Notes: generated from the letters alone by a model not told the origin. Positions 1 through 7,777 are shown, numbered from the stretch's first letter. The stretch is DNA of 10,379 bases from an uncultured Lachnospiraceae bacterium (GCA_947178115.1 CAMWXF010000035.1:1-10379); one strand, 5' to 3'. Numbers and translations are program-made.

Positions 1-2198
1 TTAATTTCGTCTCCGGAGGAATAACTGTTGGAATCAAAAGTACCGTCCGCACGCTGTTTCGTACGCAGCATCTCCTCGCCTGCCTGCATAAACGGAGTAC
101 CCTGTGCAGTCATGTATACTGCTGCCGCCAGATTATTCATCTTAATCAGATCTTCTCTGCTTGCCTCAGGTCTCGCAGTCTGTAAATGATCGAACAGCGT
201 CAGGTTATCATGACAGGAAGCATAATTGATCGTCTGGGACGGACTGCCGCACCATGCATCCGCACCCATGAAGCAGTTTGTGATCGTCTCTTCCATATCC
301 GGCTTACCGGACGCATACCCTTTATCCAGATCATCAAATACACTGCCTTTCAAGCCGTCGCGAATTGTATCGTTAAAGTAAGCAAACTCAGGTGTATAAG
401 AAGAGTTAAGCTGTGTCGCCAATGTATAACCTTCTTTTGTCAGGGAAGTACTCATCGTCCAGCCTTCCCCATAAAAGATCACGTTCGGATGATCCTTGTG
501 AACCTCTTCGATAATCTCATTCACCGTCTCCGTATCCAGAAGCCCTACCAAGTCAAAACGGAATCCGTCAATGTGATATTCATCCGCCCAATAGCAGACG
601 GAATCCACAATATATTTCTTTACCATGGAACGCTCGGACGCCGTGTCATTGCCGCAGCCCGATCCGTTGGAATATCCGCCGCCCTCATCGACACGTGAGA
701 AATAATCCGGTACGATCCTGTTGAAGCAGAAGTCTGTAACATTATATACATGATTGTACACGACATCCATTACTACACTGATATTATTGTCATGCAGCGC
801 CTTTACTGCCTGCTTTAACTCCTTGACACGAACCTCACCGTTGGAAGCGTCTGTAGAATAAGACCCTTCCGGCACATTGTAATTGACCGGATCATAACCC
901 CAGTTAAACAGATTCGTCAATGTACGCTTCTCGTCTACCGAACCGAAATCATAGATCGGCAGAAGATGCAGATGAGTCACTCCCAGCTCTTTGATATGAT
1001 CCAGCCCGGTGGATATTCCGGACTCCGTCTTTGTCCCTGTCTCTGTCAATCCGAGAAACTTACCTTCATTCTCGATTCCGGAATCCGCACCCACGGAAAG
1101 ATCCCGCACATGCAGTTCATAGATAATCGCGTCGTTAATTCCTTTACCCGCATTGGGATCCGTATCGCTGTCCCATCCTTCCGGATCTGTATCGTCCAGA
1201 TTAAGGATCATGGCACGTTCCCCGTTAATGCCGGTCGTGCGCGCATAAGGATCACATGCTTCTCTGCTTACACCGTCTATCGTAACATAATATGTATAAT
1301 AGAATCCTCTTAAATCACTGTTTTTCACTGCGACCCATGTACCGTTCACATCCGGAGTCATCTCGATCTCTTGCGTCATATCCTTAGCATAACCCGTACC
1401 GGACTCATAGAGTCGTAATGATACGGATTCCGCTGTCGGTGCCCAAACACGGAACGCTGTCTGCGTCTCACTCCACGTCGCTCCCAGATCATCCCCTGTG
1501 TATGTATACTCCGCCTCAAACTCCGGTGTGGAATAGATACTCGGAATATATATATCATATGCCGTTTCTTCGAAAGTAATCGTATAGCTCTTAGACGCAT
1601 CCAGATTGTCCGCCAATACTACAGTGTACACGCCATCCGTTCCGCCTGTTACTTCCGTAACGGCAATTTCACCTTCCTTATCCGCAACAGAGAAAACACC
1701 GTTCGGATCACCCTCGATCTCGCCTGTCATTGTGACTTTGATCGTGCCGTCATTATTATAGGTCGCCGTTCTTAATCTTATTCCTGTCACCACATCATCC
1801 CCGTATTCTTTCGTATAGCCTTCTATACCCGATTCCACATAAATATGTACGGTACCCGATATCACCTCAGATATGTCGATAAACTGGTCACCATCAAAAT
1901 CTTTCATCCAATCCTGGGTACGAACGATAAATCCTACGCTTGTTATTCCGGGGGTAACTTCTTTCGTCGCCACCATGTCGCCGTCTTCTTCCTGAAAAGG
2001 AATACCTTCGCCTGCGCCGCCGCCTTCTTCCCAGAACCATACATCCCATCCGTCATATGCATCATCACCTCTGTGATAGTGCAGCTTTACGGTTATGCCT
2101 TCTGCCGCGTGAACCGTTATTCCACTACACAACGCTGTCATAAACGGCGTGATCAGCAGAATTACTGCCATGAAAAATGCGCTTACTCTTCTTCTCAT
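1..2198 (-). CDS. pulA: Secreted type I pullulanase (GH13), partial: C-terminus beyond left edge
   Basis: Starch-debranching enzyme that hydrolyses alpha-1,6 links of pullulan and amylopectin outside the cell. I translated the minus strand by hand: 732 uninterrupted codons, with no stop before the left edge. Signal peptide: residues 1-31 (MRRR n-region, hydrophobic core, VHA|AEG cleavage site). Residues about 34-130 look like a CBM41/PUD starch-binding domain, about 245-345 like CBM48, and the GH13 barrel starts near 354. Signatures: FNWGYDP at 431-437 (the usual type I motif is YNWGYDP), DVVYNH (region I, near 477), GFRFD with nucleophile D549, YGEGW with acid/base E578, and CHDN with D664. 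The start is set by AAGGAGG six bases upstream of ATG 2198. That site can fold into a tiny AGGA/TCCT hairpin. The visible end, SSGDE, resembles the usual SxDEVN stretch, so a few dozen or more residues are missing. Own promoter upstream, separate from the alpha-galactosidase operon. Confidence 0.93.
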   Translation of the reverse strand, partial: MRRRVSAFFMAVILLITPFMTALCSGITVHAAEGITVKLHYHRGDDAYDGWDVWFWEEGGGAGEGIPFQEEDGDMVATKEVTPGITSVGFIVRTQDWMKDFDGDQFIDISEVISGTVHIYVESGIEGYTKEYGDDVVTGIRLRTATYNNDGTIKVTMTGEIEGDPNGVFSVADKEGEIAVTEVTGGTDGVYTVVLADNLDASKSYTITFEETAYDIYIPSIYSTPEFEAEYTYTGDDLGATWSETQTAFRVWAPTAESVSLRLYESGTGYAKDMTQEIEMTPDVNGTWVAVKNSDLRGFYYTYYVTIDGVSREACDPYARTTGINGERAMILNLDDTDPEGWDSDTDPNAGKGINDAIIYELHVRDLSVGADSGIENEGKFLGLTETGTKTESGISTGLDHIKELGVTHLHLLPIYDFGSVDEKRTLTNLFNWGYDPVNYNVPEGSYSTDASNGEVRVKELKQAVKALHDNNISVVMDVVYNHVYNVTDFCFNRIVPDYFSRVDEGGGYSNGSGCGNDTASERSMVKKYIVDSVCYWADEYHIDGFRFDLVGLLDTETVNEIIEEVHKDHPNVIFYGEGWTMSTSLTKEGYTLATQLNSSYTPEFAYFNDTIRDGLKGSVFDDLDKGYASGKPDMEETITNCFMGADAWCGSPSQTINYASCHDNLTLFDHLQTARPEASREDLIKMNNLAAAVYMTAQGTPFMQAGEEMLRTKQRADGTFDSNSYSSGDEI

Positions 2199-2234
2199 TA
2201 GGAACCTCCTTCTCTACATCTTTGTCCGTCTTAC

Positions 2235-2294
2235 ATTTCGTATCTATTTTTCGCACTGTCTTTTATAGAAATCGTTTGCGAAACTTTACGAAAT
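2235..2294 (-). repeat. Nested inverted repeats in the pullulanase mRNA leader
   Basis: Read on the minus strand, ATTTCGTA (2294-2287) pairs perfectly with TACGAAAT (2242-2235). Inside it, TTTCGCA (2283-2277) pairs perfectly with TGCGAAA (2255-2249). In RNA this gives an 8-bp stem, a 3/6-nt internal loop, a 7-bp stem and a 21-nt apical loop, starting within a base or two of the predicted transcription start. The first two arms also form a 10-bp-period direct repeat (TTTCGTAAAG then TTTCGCAAAC), so the array could instead be read as protein-binding half-sites on DNA. The sequence is directly visible; the function is unknown. Confidence 0.6.
2267..2280. promoter_or_regulatory. cre-like / LacI-family operator in the pullulanase leader
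   Basis: The plus strand reads AGAAATCGTTTGCG. Compared with the CcpA cre consensus TGAAANCGNTTNCA, only the two outermost bases differ. The opposite strand, CGCAAACGATTTC, also resembles MalR-type operators (CGCAAACGTTTGC) at 11 of 13 bases. The site lies about 15-28 bases downstream of the predicted transcription start, a position where a LacI-family repressor would block transcription. Carbon catabolite or maltose/starch control of pullulanase would make sense. The match is degenerate, so this is a candidate only. Confidence 0.4.
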
Positions 2295-2301
2295 TTTCTT
2301 C

Positions 2302-2330
2302 ATTATATCATATACCCGCTAAAATGAGAA
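2302..2330 (-). promoter_or_regulatory. Pullulanase promoter (extended -10)
   Basis: On the minus strand, TATAAT at 2307-2302 is preceded by TG at 2310-2309, giving TGATATAAT, a full extended -10. A TTCTCA hexamer (2330-2325; 4 of 6 to TTGACA) lies 17 bp upstream. Transcription should start near 2295, leaving a leader of about 97 nt before the ATG. The promoter lies beyond the terminator of the upstream operon, so the pullulanase is transcribed independently. Confidence 0.65.
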
Positions 2331-2360
2331 GAAGCAACTTACATCTAACCACAAAAATTC

Positions 2361-2404
2361 AAAAAACCAAAAAAGAAGCCGCTCAATTACACCGCAGCTT
2401 CTTT
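2361..2404 (-). terminator. Rho-independent terminator of the alpha-galactoside operon
   Basis: On the minus strand an 11-bp stem, AAAGAAGCTGC / GCGGCTTCTTT (2404-2394 with 2382-2372; one G-U pair), has an 11-nt loop. It is followed by TTT, GG and a run of six T (2371-2361). It begins 15 nt after the stop codon of the alpha-galactosidase gene, which marks the operon end and insulates the downstream pullulanase. Confidence 0.85.
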
Positions 2405-2418
2405 TACCAATTACTTCG

Positions 2419-4602
2419 TTATTTCATACAGGCTCTAAATATAAACCGATACGCCCGATATTCTCCAAGTTCAACCGGCATCGGAATACCCGCTTTCATT
2501 AACGCGGAACCACAATAACGTTGTCCGCTGTGTGCATCCTCATAAACCGTATTGGACAACAGATTTTTCATCCGAACGTAACTGACCGTCATGTTTCCGT
2601 GATTTTCCAGCATTACCACTTGCAGCAGCACCTGCTTTTTATCCTCCGACACATACATCCACGATGCATACGCATCCTGAAAGGGATTTGACAGCCGATA
2701 ATAATATCCGGTGGAAATCAACTCTTCATACTCCTTATAAAACTTGATCTGTTCTCTGATCTCCGCCTTATCCTCTTCATTTAGCTTCGCCAATGATAAT
2801 TCATACCCGAATGCACCCGTCATGGCCACAATCCCCCGCGTGTGCAGGCTGATATTGCGTCCTGTCTGATGATTGGGCACCGCCGACACATGGGCGCCGA
2901 CCACCGACATCGGGTAGAAGAAGGACGTTCCGTACTGAATTCGCAACCTGTCCAATGCATCCGTATTATCACTGCACCAGATCTGGGGCGTATAATACAT
3001 CATGCCCGCATCAAATCTTCCGCCGCCACCGCTACATCCTTCCACCAGAATCTCAGGATACTGTGCCGTCAGCTTTTCCAGAAAATCATATACGCCCAGA
3101 ACATAATCATAGATTACCTTTCCCTGACTGTTTCCTGTCGAAAAGATATCTGTAATGCTCCGGTTCATATCCCATTTCACATATTCTATATTTCCCTGAT
3201 CCAAAACATTACATATCTGCCGATATATATAATTTCGCACCTCTGATCTGGAAAAATCAAGAACTAATTGGTTTCTTCCCCGAACCGATTTCCTTCCCGG
3301 AATCTGCATAGCCCAGTCAGGATGCTCACGATAAAGCTCACTATCCTCCGAAACCATCTCCGGCTCGATCCAGATTCCAAACTTCACCCCGATATCGTTA
3401 ATCTTACGAATCAGCTCGCCGAGGGTACAACCCAGTTTCTCCTCATTAACCTGCCAGTCTCCCAGTCCGCTGTTGTCATCTCCACGCTTTCCAAACCAGC
3501 CGTCATCCATCACAACCATGTCGATTCCAAGCCCGGCAGCATCCTTTGCCAGCTGCAATATCGTCTCTCCGGTAAAATCAAAATAAGCTGCTTCCCAACT
3601 GTTGACCAGTATCGGTCTGGAACAATCTTTGTACCGTCCCCTGCATATATGCTTTCTGATACAGCGGTGATACTTTATGGACAGATCGCTAAACCCCCTA
3701 TCCGAGTAACACAGTATCGTCTCCGGAACGGTGAACGTCTCCCCGGGTGCCAGAGAATAATGAAACAGATCACTCTGCAATCCCATTATAACTCTCGTCT
3801 GTTCGTACTGATCTTTCTCAGCCTCACACATAAAATTGCCACTGTAGACAAAGACCATCCCATAACAGCTTCCGTTGTCTTCCGTCGTATCCGGATTCCC
3901 TACGATCACAGCCGGATTATACTGGTGACTGGAAGTTCCCCTCCGACTTCCGATCACATGACTGCCATGTGCGATTGCCGTACGTTGAAGATTTCGTTCC
4001 ATCGCATGCCTGCCGTAGAAACTGATCAGGTCATAATCTCCGCTGATAAAATCCAGACAGGCGGAAGCCGCTTTTTCTACGGTAACAGTATTTTCACCAT
4101 TGTTCCCGATTTCCACACTCCTCGTTATAATATCTTCTTCTTCCAATACACCGTATAACAACCGCACCTGCACTTTGCTGACACGGTCCTCTAAGGTAAT
4201 TTCTAACGTTTCCGCTTCATGCAAGTCGGCATGGACTGCCGGTAATCCCGACAGTCCATACTTCCCTTCTCTGATATTGTATCCGACATAACGCAGGTCA
4301 CAACACTCTGATTCATCATGATTGCGGATTATAAGCGCGCTGTTTCTGTAATCTCCGATACCCATGGTGGGATATTCCTGCGGTAACACATCCATGGAAT
4401 AAGCTCTGTTATTTCCTACATCATATGGATTCCCTGAGAATCCTCTGTCATAGTAGGTCAACAGATAATCCATATTTCCGGATATCCTGCCCCCGTAATA
4501 CAGGTGCAGGAGAAATCCGAAATCATCTACCTTCATCTGATAGGTCGTGTGTTTTGTCTGTAATGTAAAAATTCGGTTTTCTTGCTGATAGAAAATTGCC
4601 AT
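2419..4602 (-). CDS. aga: GH36 alpha-galactosidase, cytoplasmic
   Basis: Removes terminal alpha-1,6-linked galactose from melibiose, raffinose and stachyose by a retaining mechanism. At 727 residues it is full length for the bacterial tetrameric GH36 group (about 720-740). There is an N-terminal beta-sandwich to about residue 320, a TIM barrel containing VVMDDGWFGKRGDD (363-376), WIEPEMVSED (411-420) and RNQLVLDFSR (443-452), and a C-terminal beta domain. Catalytic residues are D478 in KWDMNR (nucleophile) and D548 in SDNTDA (acid/base). They fall at the positions I recall for Geobacillus AgaA. CSGGGGRFD (523-531) is the substrate-binding loop. There is no signal peptide, so the enzyme acts on imported sugar. 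It is the last gene of the operon, 16 nt after the second permease; its ribosome binding site (AAGGAT/AGGT) begins at that gene's stop codon. A terminator follows. Confidence 0.96.
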   Translation of the reverse strand: MAIFYQQENRIFTLQTKHTTYQMKVDDFGFLLHLYYGGRISGNMDYLLTYYDRGFSGNPYDVGNNRAYSMDVLPQEYPTMGIGDYRNSALIIRNHDESECCDLRYVGYNIREGKYGLSGLPAVHADLHEAETLEITLEDRVSKVQVRLLYGVLEEEDIITRSVEIGNNGENTVTVEKAASACLDFISGDYDLISFYGRHAMERNLQRTAIAHGSHVIGSRRGTSSHQYNPAVIVGNPDTTEDNGSCYGMVFVYSGNFMCEAEKDQYEQTRVIMGLQSDLFHYSLAPGETFTVPETILCYSDRGFSDLSIKYHRCIRKHICRGRYKDCSRPILVNSWEAAYFDFTGETILQLAKDAAGLGIDMVVMDDGWFGKRGDDNSGLGDWQVNEEKLGCTLGELIRKINDIGVKFGIWIEPEMVSEDSELYREHPDWAMQIPGRKSVRGRNQLVLDFSRSEVRNYIYRQICNVLDQGNIEYVKWDMNRSITDIFSTGNSQGKVIYDYVLGVYDFLEKLTAQYPEILVEGCSGGGGRFDAGMMYYTPQIWCSDNTDALDRLRIQYGTSFFYPMSVVGAHVSAVPNHQTGRNISLHTRGIVAMTGAFGYELSLAKLNEEDKAEIREQIKFYKEYEELISTGYYYRLSNPFQDAYASWMYVSEDKKQVLLQVVMLENHGNMTVSYVRMKNLLSNTVYEDAHSGQRYCGSALMKAGIPMPVELGEYRAYRFIFRACMK

Positions 4603-4618
4603 ATATCTTACCTATCCT

Positions 4619-5461
4619 TTATTTAACCGCTCCGTTTACAACACCGTTCAGAATCTGCTTCTGACAAACGATATAGAAAATCAGGATCGGAATCAGTGAA
4701 AGCAAATAAGAAGCAAACGCAAGGTTATAATTCGTACCAAACTGCGACTGGAAATTCAACTGTGCAAGCGGCAGTGTATTTTGCTCGGAACCTCCCATAA
4801 CGATAAGAGGTGTCATAACATCATTCCATACTGCAAGCGCTGTCAGAACAGCAACGGTCGCGTGCATAGGACGCATGATCGGGAATAAGATCTTCCAATA
4901 TGTTCTCCATGTAGACGCACCATCCACTTTCGCCGCCTCTTCCAACGCTATCGGTATATTTACAAGATATCCCGAATACAGAAGTACATTCATGGGCATA
5001 TAGAATACCACATATAACACGACGACACCAAACCAATTCGCCAGTCCAAGCTCAGCCGTCTGCTTTGCAATAGGCATCATCAGAATTGCAAAAGGAACAA
5101 ACATTCCGCTGACAATAAACAGATATACAAAGCTGTAGAATTTGCTGTGAGCCTTATTTCTTCCCAACGCATAACCCATAAGGGAATGAACGGCTATAGA
5201 TAATCCCACCGTAAGCAGTGTGATCAGCAAACTGTTTCTAAGAGAATGCCAGAAATTCGTGATTCTCATGGCTTCCCTGAAATTGTTAAGGCTCCATACC
5301 TTAGGCAGCGATAAAATACCACTTATACTGTTGGTCATCTCCGAAGGCTGTTTGAATGCGATCACAACCGTCAGATATAAAGGAAATATAATTGTAGATA
5401 ATCCGAGGATCAATAAGATCATCGCCGGTGTATTTACTTTTTTGTCCATCACATCTTTCAT
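4619..5461 (-). CDS. CUT1 sugar ABC transporter permease, MalG/MsmG type
   Basis: One of two inner-membrane subunits that form the sugar channel. 280 residues with six predicted membrane segments, the first at about 12-36. The cytoplasmic EAA loop that docks the ATPase is clear at 174-198 (EEAAKVDGAS, ending FPIMRP). The C-terminal QKQILNGVVNGAVK is the usual ending of MalG-type permeases. The ATG shares one base with the stop codon of the first permease (TAATG), indicating translational coupling, and is preceded by AAGGAGGAG. The neighbouring alpha-galactosidase points to raffinose-family sugars or melibiose as substrate; the permease sequence itself does not show the specificity. Confidence 0.93.
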   Translation of the reverse strand: MKDVMDKKVNTPAMILLILGLSTIIFPLYLTVVIAFKQPSEMTNSISGILSLPKVWSLNNFREAMRITNFWHSLRNSLLITLLTVGLSIAVHSLMGYALGRNKAHSKFYSFVYLFIVSGMFVPFAILMMPIAKQTAELGLANWFGVVVLYVVFYMPMNVLLYSGYLVNIPIALEEAAKVDGASTWRTYWKILFPIMRPMHATVAVLTALAVWNDVMTPLIVMGGSEQNTLPLAQLNFQSQFGTNYNLAFASYLLSLIPILIFYIVCQKQILNGVVNGAVK

Positions 5462-6327
5462 TATAGCTGCTCCTCCTTTTTACCGGAAAATCTCATCTGC
5501 GCTACAGAAACGGCCACGATCACGATGAAGAAAACAACTGCATTGGCACTCTGGAATCCAAACTGTCCGCCTGACATACCATTATTGTAGATCAGGTAAG
5601 AAATAGATTCCGTACTCTGTGCAGGACCACCCTTAGTCAATGCCATGATCTGGTCGAATACCATCAGAAAGTTCTTAACGCAAAGCACCATGTTGATGGA
5701 AAAGAACGGAATGATCAAGGGGAATGTTAAATACTTAAACTGTTTCCATCCGGTTGCGCCGTCCAGTCCTCCTGCCTCATACACGTCTTCCGGAACGGTC
5801 TGTAATCCTGAAATATAAATGATCGTGTTCATTGCAATTGCCTGCCATGCACATACGACCATTACACCGATCCAGGCTGCACTCGGATTTGATAAAATGC
5901 TGGACTTCAAAGCTTCAATCCCGATCATGTCTGCGACTGCAGGAATAATATATGTGAAAAAGTAATTGAAAATGTAACCCACAACCAACGCACCTAATAT
6001 GTTCGGCAAAAAATACGCTCCGCGAAAAAAGCTCTTAGCTCTTATCCTGCTGTTCAGGCCCAGTGCAAGAACCAAACTGAGCACATTTACCACAACCGTT
6101 GAAACAACCGCCAGCTTAAATGTAAACAGATATGATTTGCCGACACGGGCATCCGTAAACAAGTCTATATAATTTCGAAAACCAATCCAGTCATAACTTC
6201 CGAATCCTTTAAAATTCGTGAAACTGTATATCACGCCGCGAATTAACGGAATGGTATTGAAGCATACGAATAATGCAAGAATCGGAATAGTAATCAACAA
6301 AAATGTTCTCTCTCTATCATTTTTCAT
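5461..6327 (-). CDS. CUT1 sugar ABC transporter permease, MalF/MsmF type
   Basis: Partner permease of the downstream MalG-type subunit. 288 residues, six predicted membrane segments; a hydrophobic first helix at about 8-30 follows a charged start (MKNDRER). The EAA loop is at 183-207 (YEAGGLDGAT to FPLIIP), with glycine replacing the second alanine of the usual EAA. TKGGPAQST at 231-239 is the hallmark before the last helices of MalF-type proteins. It starts 21 nt after the binding-protein gene with ribosome binding site AAAGGAGAG, and overlaps the next gene by one base. No ATP-binding subunit is encoded in this operon. Confidence 0.93.
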   Translation of the reverse strand: MKNDRERTFLLITIPILALFVCFNTIPLIRGVIYSFTNFKGFGSYDWIGFRNYIDLFTDARVGKSYLFTFKLAVVSTVVVNVLSLVLALGLNSRIRAKSFFRGAYFLPNILGALVVGYIFNYFFTYIIPAVADMIGIEALKSSILSNPSAAWIGVMVVCAWQAIAMNTIIYISGLQTVPEDVYEAGGLDGATGWKQFKYLTFPLIIPFFSINMVLCVKNFLMVFDQIMALTKGGPAQSTESISYLIYNNGMSGGQFGFQSANAVVFFIVIVAVSVAQMRFSGKKEEQL

Positions 6328-6348
6328 AACCTATACTCTCCTTTCCTA

Positions 6349-7635
6349 TTAATTCGCGGTTCCATGTTCTTTTTCATAATCCTGTACCAAACGAATGATA
6401 TCTCTGTTATACCTCTGCCAGTCTGTATCAAACTTACTTAAGAAAGCGTCTACATCTTTGTTCAGCAGGAATGTCTGTATCTGTGCATCTACCGCCATCT
6501 CGGAAGGATAGTAGTGATCCTGATAGTCCTTCATATTACCCTCAAGAATATAATCCGTCATGCCATCCAGAATAGAAGGTAACTGGAAATTTCCTTCTTT
6601 ACAAGGTATTGCCGTCTGCGCATCAATATATTTCTGAAGATTCTCCTCCGCATACAGGAAATCCAGAACTTCGTATACAGCCTCTTTATTCTTACATTCA
6701 GCCGTCACACAAAACTGAAGATCAATTCCTGAGTTCAACGTATTACCATCATGATCGTCGCATGCCGGCATAACAAAAGAATCCAAATTCAAATCCGGAT
6801 TTACGGATAAAATCTGCGGAGCCGCATAACTACCGATGGGATACATTGCAGATTCCCCTCTGGCAAAAGCGGTACATGCATCGTTATATCCGTATGCAAA
6901 AGGATCGCTCGGTCCATAATCCAACAATTTTAAGTACTTTTCGGAAATCTCCCAGTACTCTTTAGAGAAAGTTGTCTGACCGCGATTCACCTGTTTCGTC
7001 GTATCCGCAGGCGATAAATCTACCGCCATGGAATTCCAAGGCGCAAGACAAGTCCAAGTATCCTTAAAACCGAAATAGAACGGAAGAATTCCTTCTGCCT
7101 TGATCTCATCACATAACGCTATCAATTCTCCCCAATTTTGCGGAATCTCCCAGCCGTGCTCCTCAAACATGTCCTTGTTGTATAACACACCTGCCGCATT
7201 AGCTACATAGGGCACCGCATAAATTCCATCGGTCGGAACAAGTTCAAGAGCCTCATCGATATCCAGATATGCCTGATTAATATTCTGAAGCCCTTCGTAA
7301 TCCGATACATCCGCCAGTATCTCAGCCTCCACAAAATAAGAGTAATTAATATCACCGCCAATTCCAATGATATCGGGATAGTCCTCCCTGATAAATCTTG
7401 TTCGCAATATTGTCATTGCATCATTAGGAGAACTGATTTTGAGATGAATGTCATCATGTGTCGCGTTAAACTCTTCTTCCACCGTGCTGAAATAATTGGC
7501 AGCTTCCGGTTTGTACTGAACAATTTCAATTTGAATCTTACCGTCGTCAGACGCATTCCCACACCCTCCGACAGCCATTGATACCGCCGCACAGCATAAT
7601 GCCGCTTCAAGGTATTTTATTTTGCTCCTTTTCAT
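6349..7635 (-). CDS. Sugar-binding lipoprotein of a CUT1 ABC transporter
   Basis: Captures an oligosaccharide outside the membrane and delivers it to the two permeases. 428 residues, the usual length for SBP_bac_1 proteins. Lipoprotein signal peptide with lipobox V22-G23-G24-C25, so the mature protein is anchored at Cys25. Family features include VEEEFNATHDDI (52-63), PDIIGIGGD, and the hinge-region pattern VPYVANAAGVLYNKDMFEEHGW, followed by P-x-NWGEL. First gene of the operon; ribosome binding site AAGGAGA five bases before ATG 7635. The ligand is inferred from the alpha-galactosidase encoded downstream: raffinose, stachyose or melibiose, as for MsmE/RafE. Alpha-1,6-glucosides cannot be excluded. 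Confidence 0.93.
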   Translation of the reverse strand: MKRSKIKYLEAALCCAAVSMAVGGCGNASDDGKIQIEIVQYKPEAANYFSTVEEEFNATHDDIHLKISSPNDAMTILRTRFIREDYPDIIGIGGDINYSYFVEAEILADVSDYEGLQNINQAYLDIDEALELVPTDGIYAVPYVANAAGVLYNKDMFEEHGWEIPQNWGELIALCDEIKAEGILPFYFGFKDTWTCLAPWNSMAVDLSPADTTKQVNRGQTTFSKEYWEISEKYLKLLDYGPSDPFAYGYNDACTAFARGESAMYPIGSYAAPQILSVNPDLNLDSFVMPACDDHDGNTLNSGIDLQFCVTAECKNKEAVYEVLDFLYAEENLQKYIDAQTAIPCKEGNFQLPSILDGMTDYILEGNMKDYQDHYYPSEMAVDAQIQTFLLNKDVDAFLSKFDTDWQRYNRDIIRLVQDYEKEHGTAN

Positions 7636-7666
7636 AGCTTATCTCCTTCCCTGTTTTGATAATTAG

Positions 7667-7675
7667 ATTATAACA
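7667..7675 (-). promoter_or_regulatory. Operon promoter (extended -10, no good -35)
   Basis: On the minus strand TGTTATAAT (7675-7667) is a full extended -10. At 17 bp spacing the -35 position reads TTATTG, a poor match. A better TTGATA (7692-7687) is only 14 bp away. A weak -35 with an operator copy ending at the TG element is what an activator-dependent promoter looks like. Predicted start near 7660, with a leader of about 25 nt. Confidence 0.6.
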
Positions 7676-7772
7676 TACCATTTTGCTATCAATAAATAGC
7701 ATGATATTTCATGTTTTATATCATTATGCTATTTTTATGGTATTACGTTGAAGTCACCTAGCATTTTGGTAT
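7675..7772. promoter_or_regulatory. Operator array: four TAGCA-type elements between divergent promoters
   Basis: Three 14-bp copies fit TAGCAWWWTGRTAT: TAGCAAAATGGTAT on minus (7688-7675), TAGCATAATGATAT on minus (7731-7718), and TAGCATTTTGGTAT on plus (7759-7772). A fourth, shortened copy, TAGCATGATAT, is on plus (7697-7707). The first abuts the -10 of the transporter operon; the last runs into the -10 of the AraC gene. Same-strand copies are 43 and 62 bp apart, near 4 and 6 helical turns. Two of the copies create a 9-bp perfect inverted repeat AAATAGCAT/ATGCTATTT (7694-7702, 7726-7734). The likely ligand is the adjacent AraC-family protein, which would activate the operon and regulate itself. 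The repeats are seen directly; the protein assignment is inference. Confidence 0.6.
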
Positions 7773-7777
7773 ATAAT
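7748..7777 (+). promoter_or_regulatory. Promoter of the AraC-family gene
   Basis: TTGAAG (7748-7753; 4 of 6 to TTGACA), an 18-bp spacer, then a perfect TATAAT (7772-7777). Transcription would start near 7784, about 22 nt before ATG 7806. An operator copy fills the second half of the spacer and overlaps the -10 by one base, consistent with autoregulation. Confidence 0.6.

Noticed and set aside
1..3. Bases 1-3 read TAA on the minus strand and could be the pullulanase stop
   Set aside because: The pullulanase reading frame uses codons ending at 3-5, so this triplet is out of frame. The protein also lacks its expected C-terminal part.
186..698. Long plus-strand open frame opposite the pullulanase gene
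   Set aside because: It is the complement of a conserved GH13 coding region, has no ribosome binding site and no recognisable domain.
2302..2320. TAGC and TGATAT words in the pullulanase promoter suggested shared AraC control
   Set aside because: The two halves are spaced 7 rather than 4 bases apart, and TGATAT is simply part of the extended -10.
3268..4158. 296-codon plus-strand open frame opposite the alpha-galactosidase gene
   Set aside because: It is antisense to clearly conserved GH36 sequence. Its translation is low-complexity and domain-free, so it is a shadow frame.
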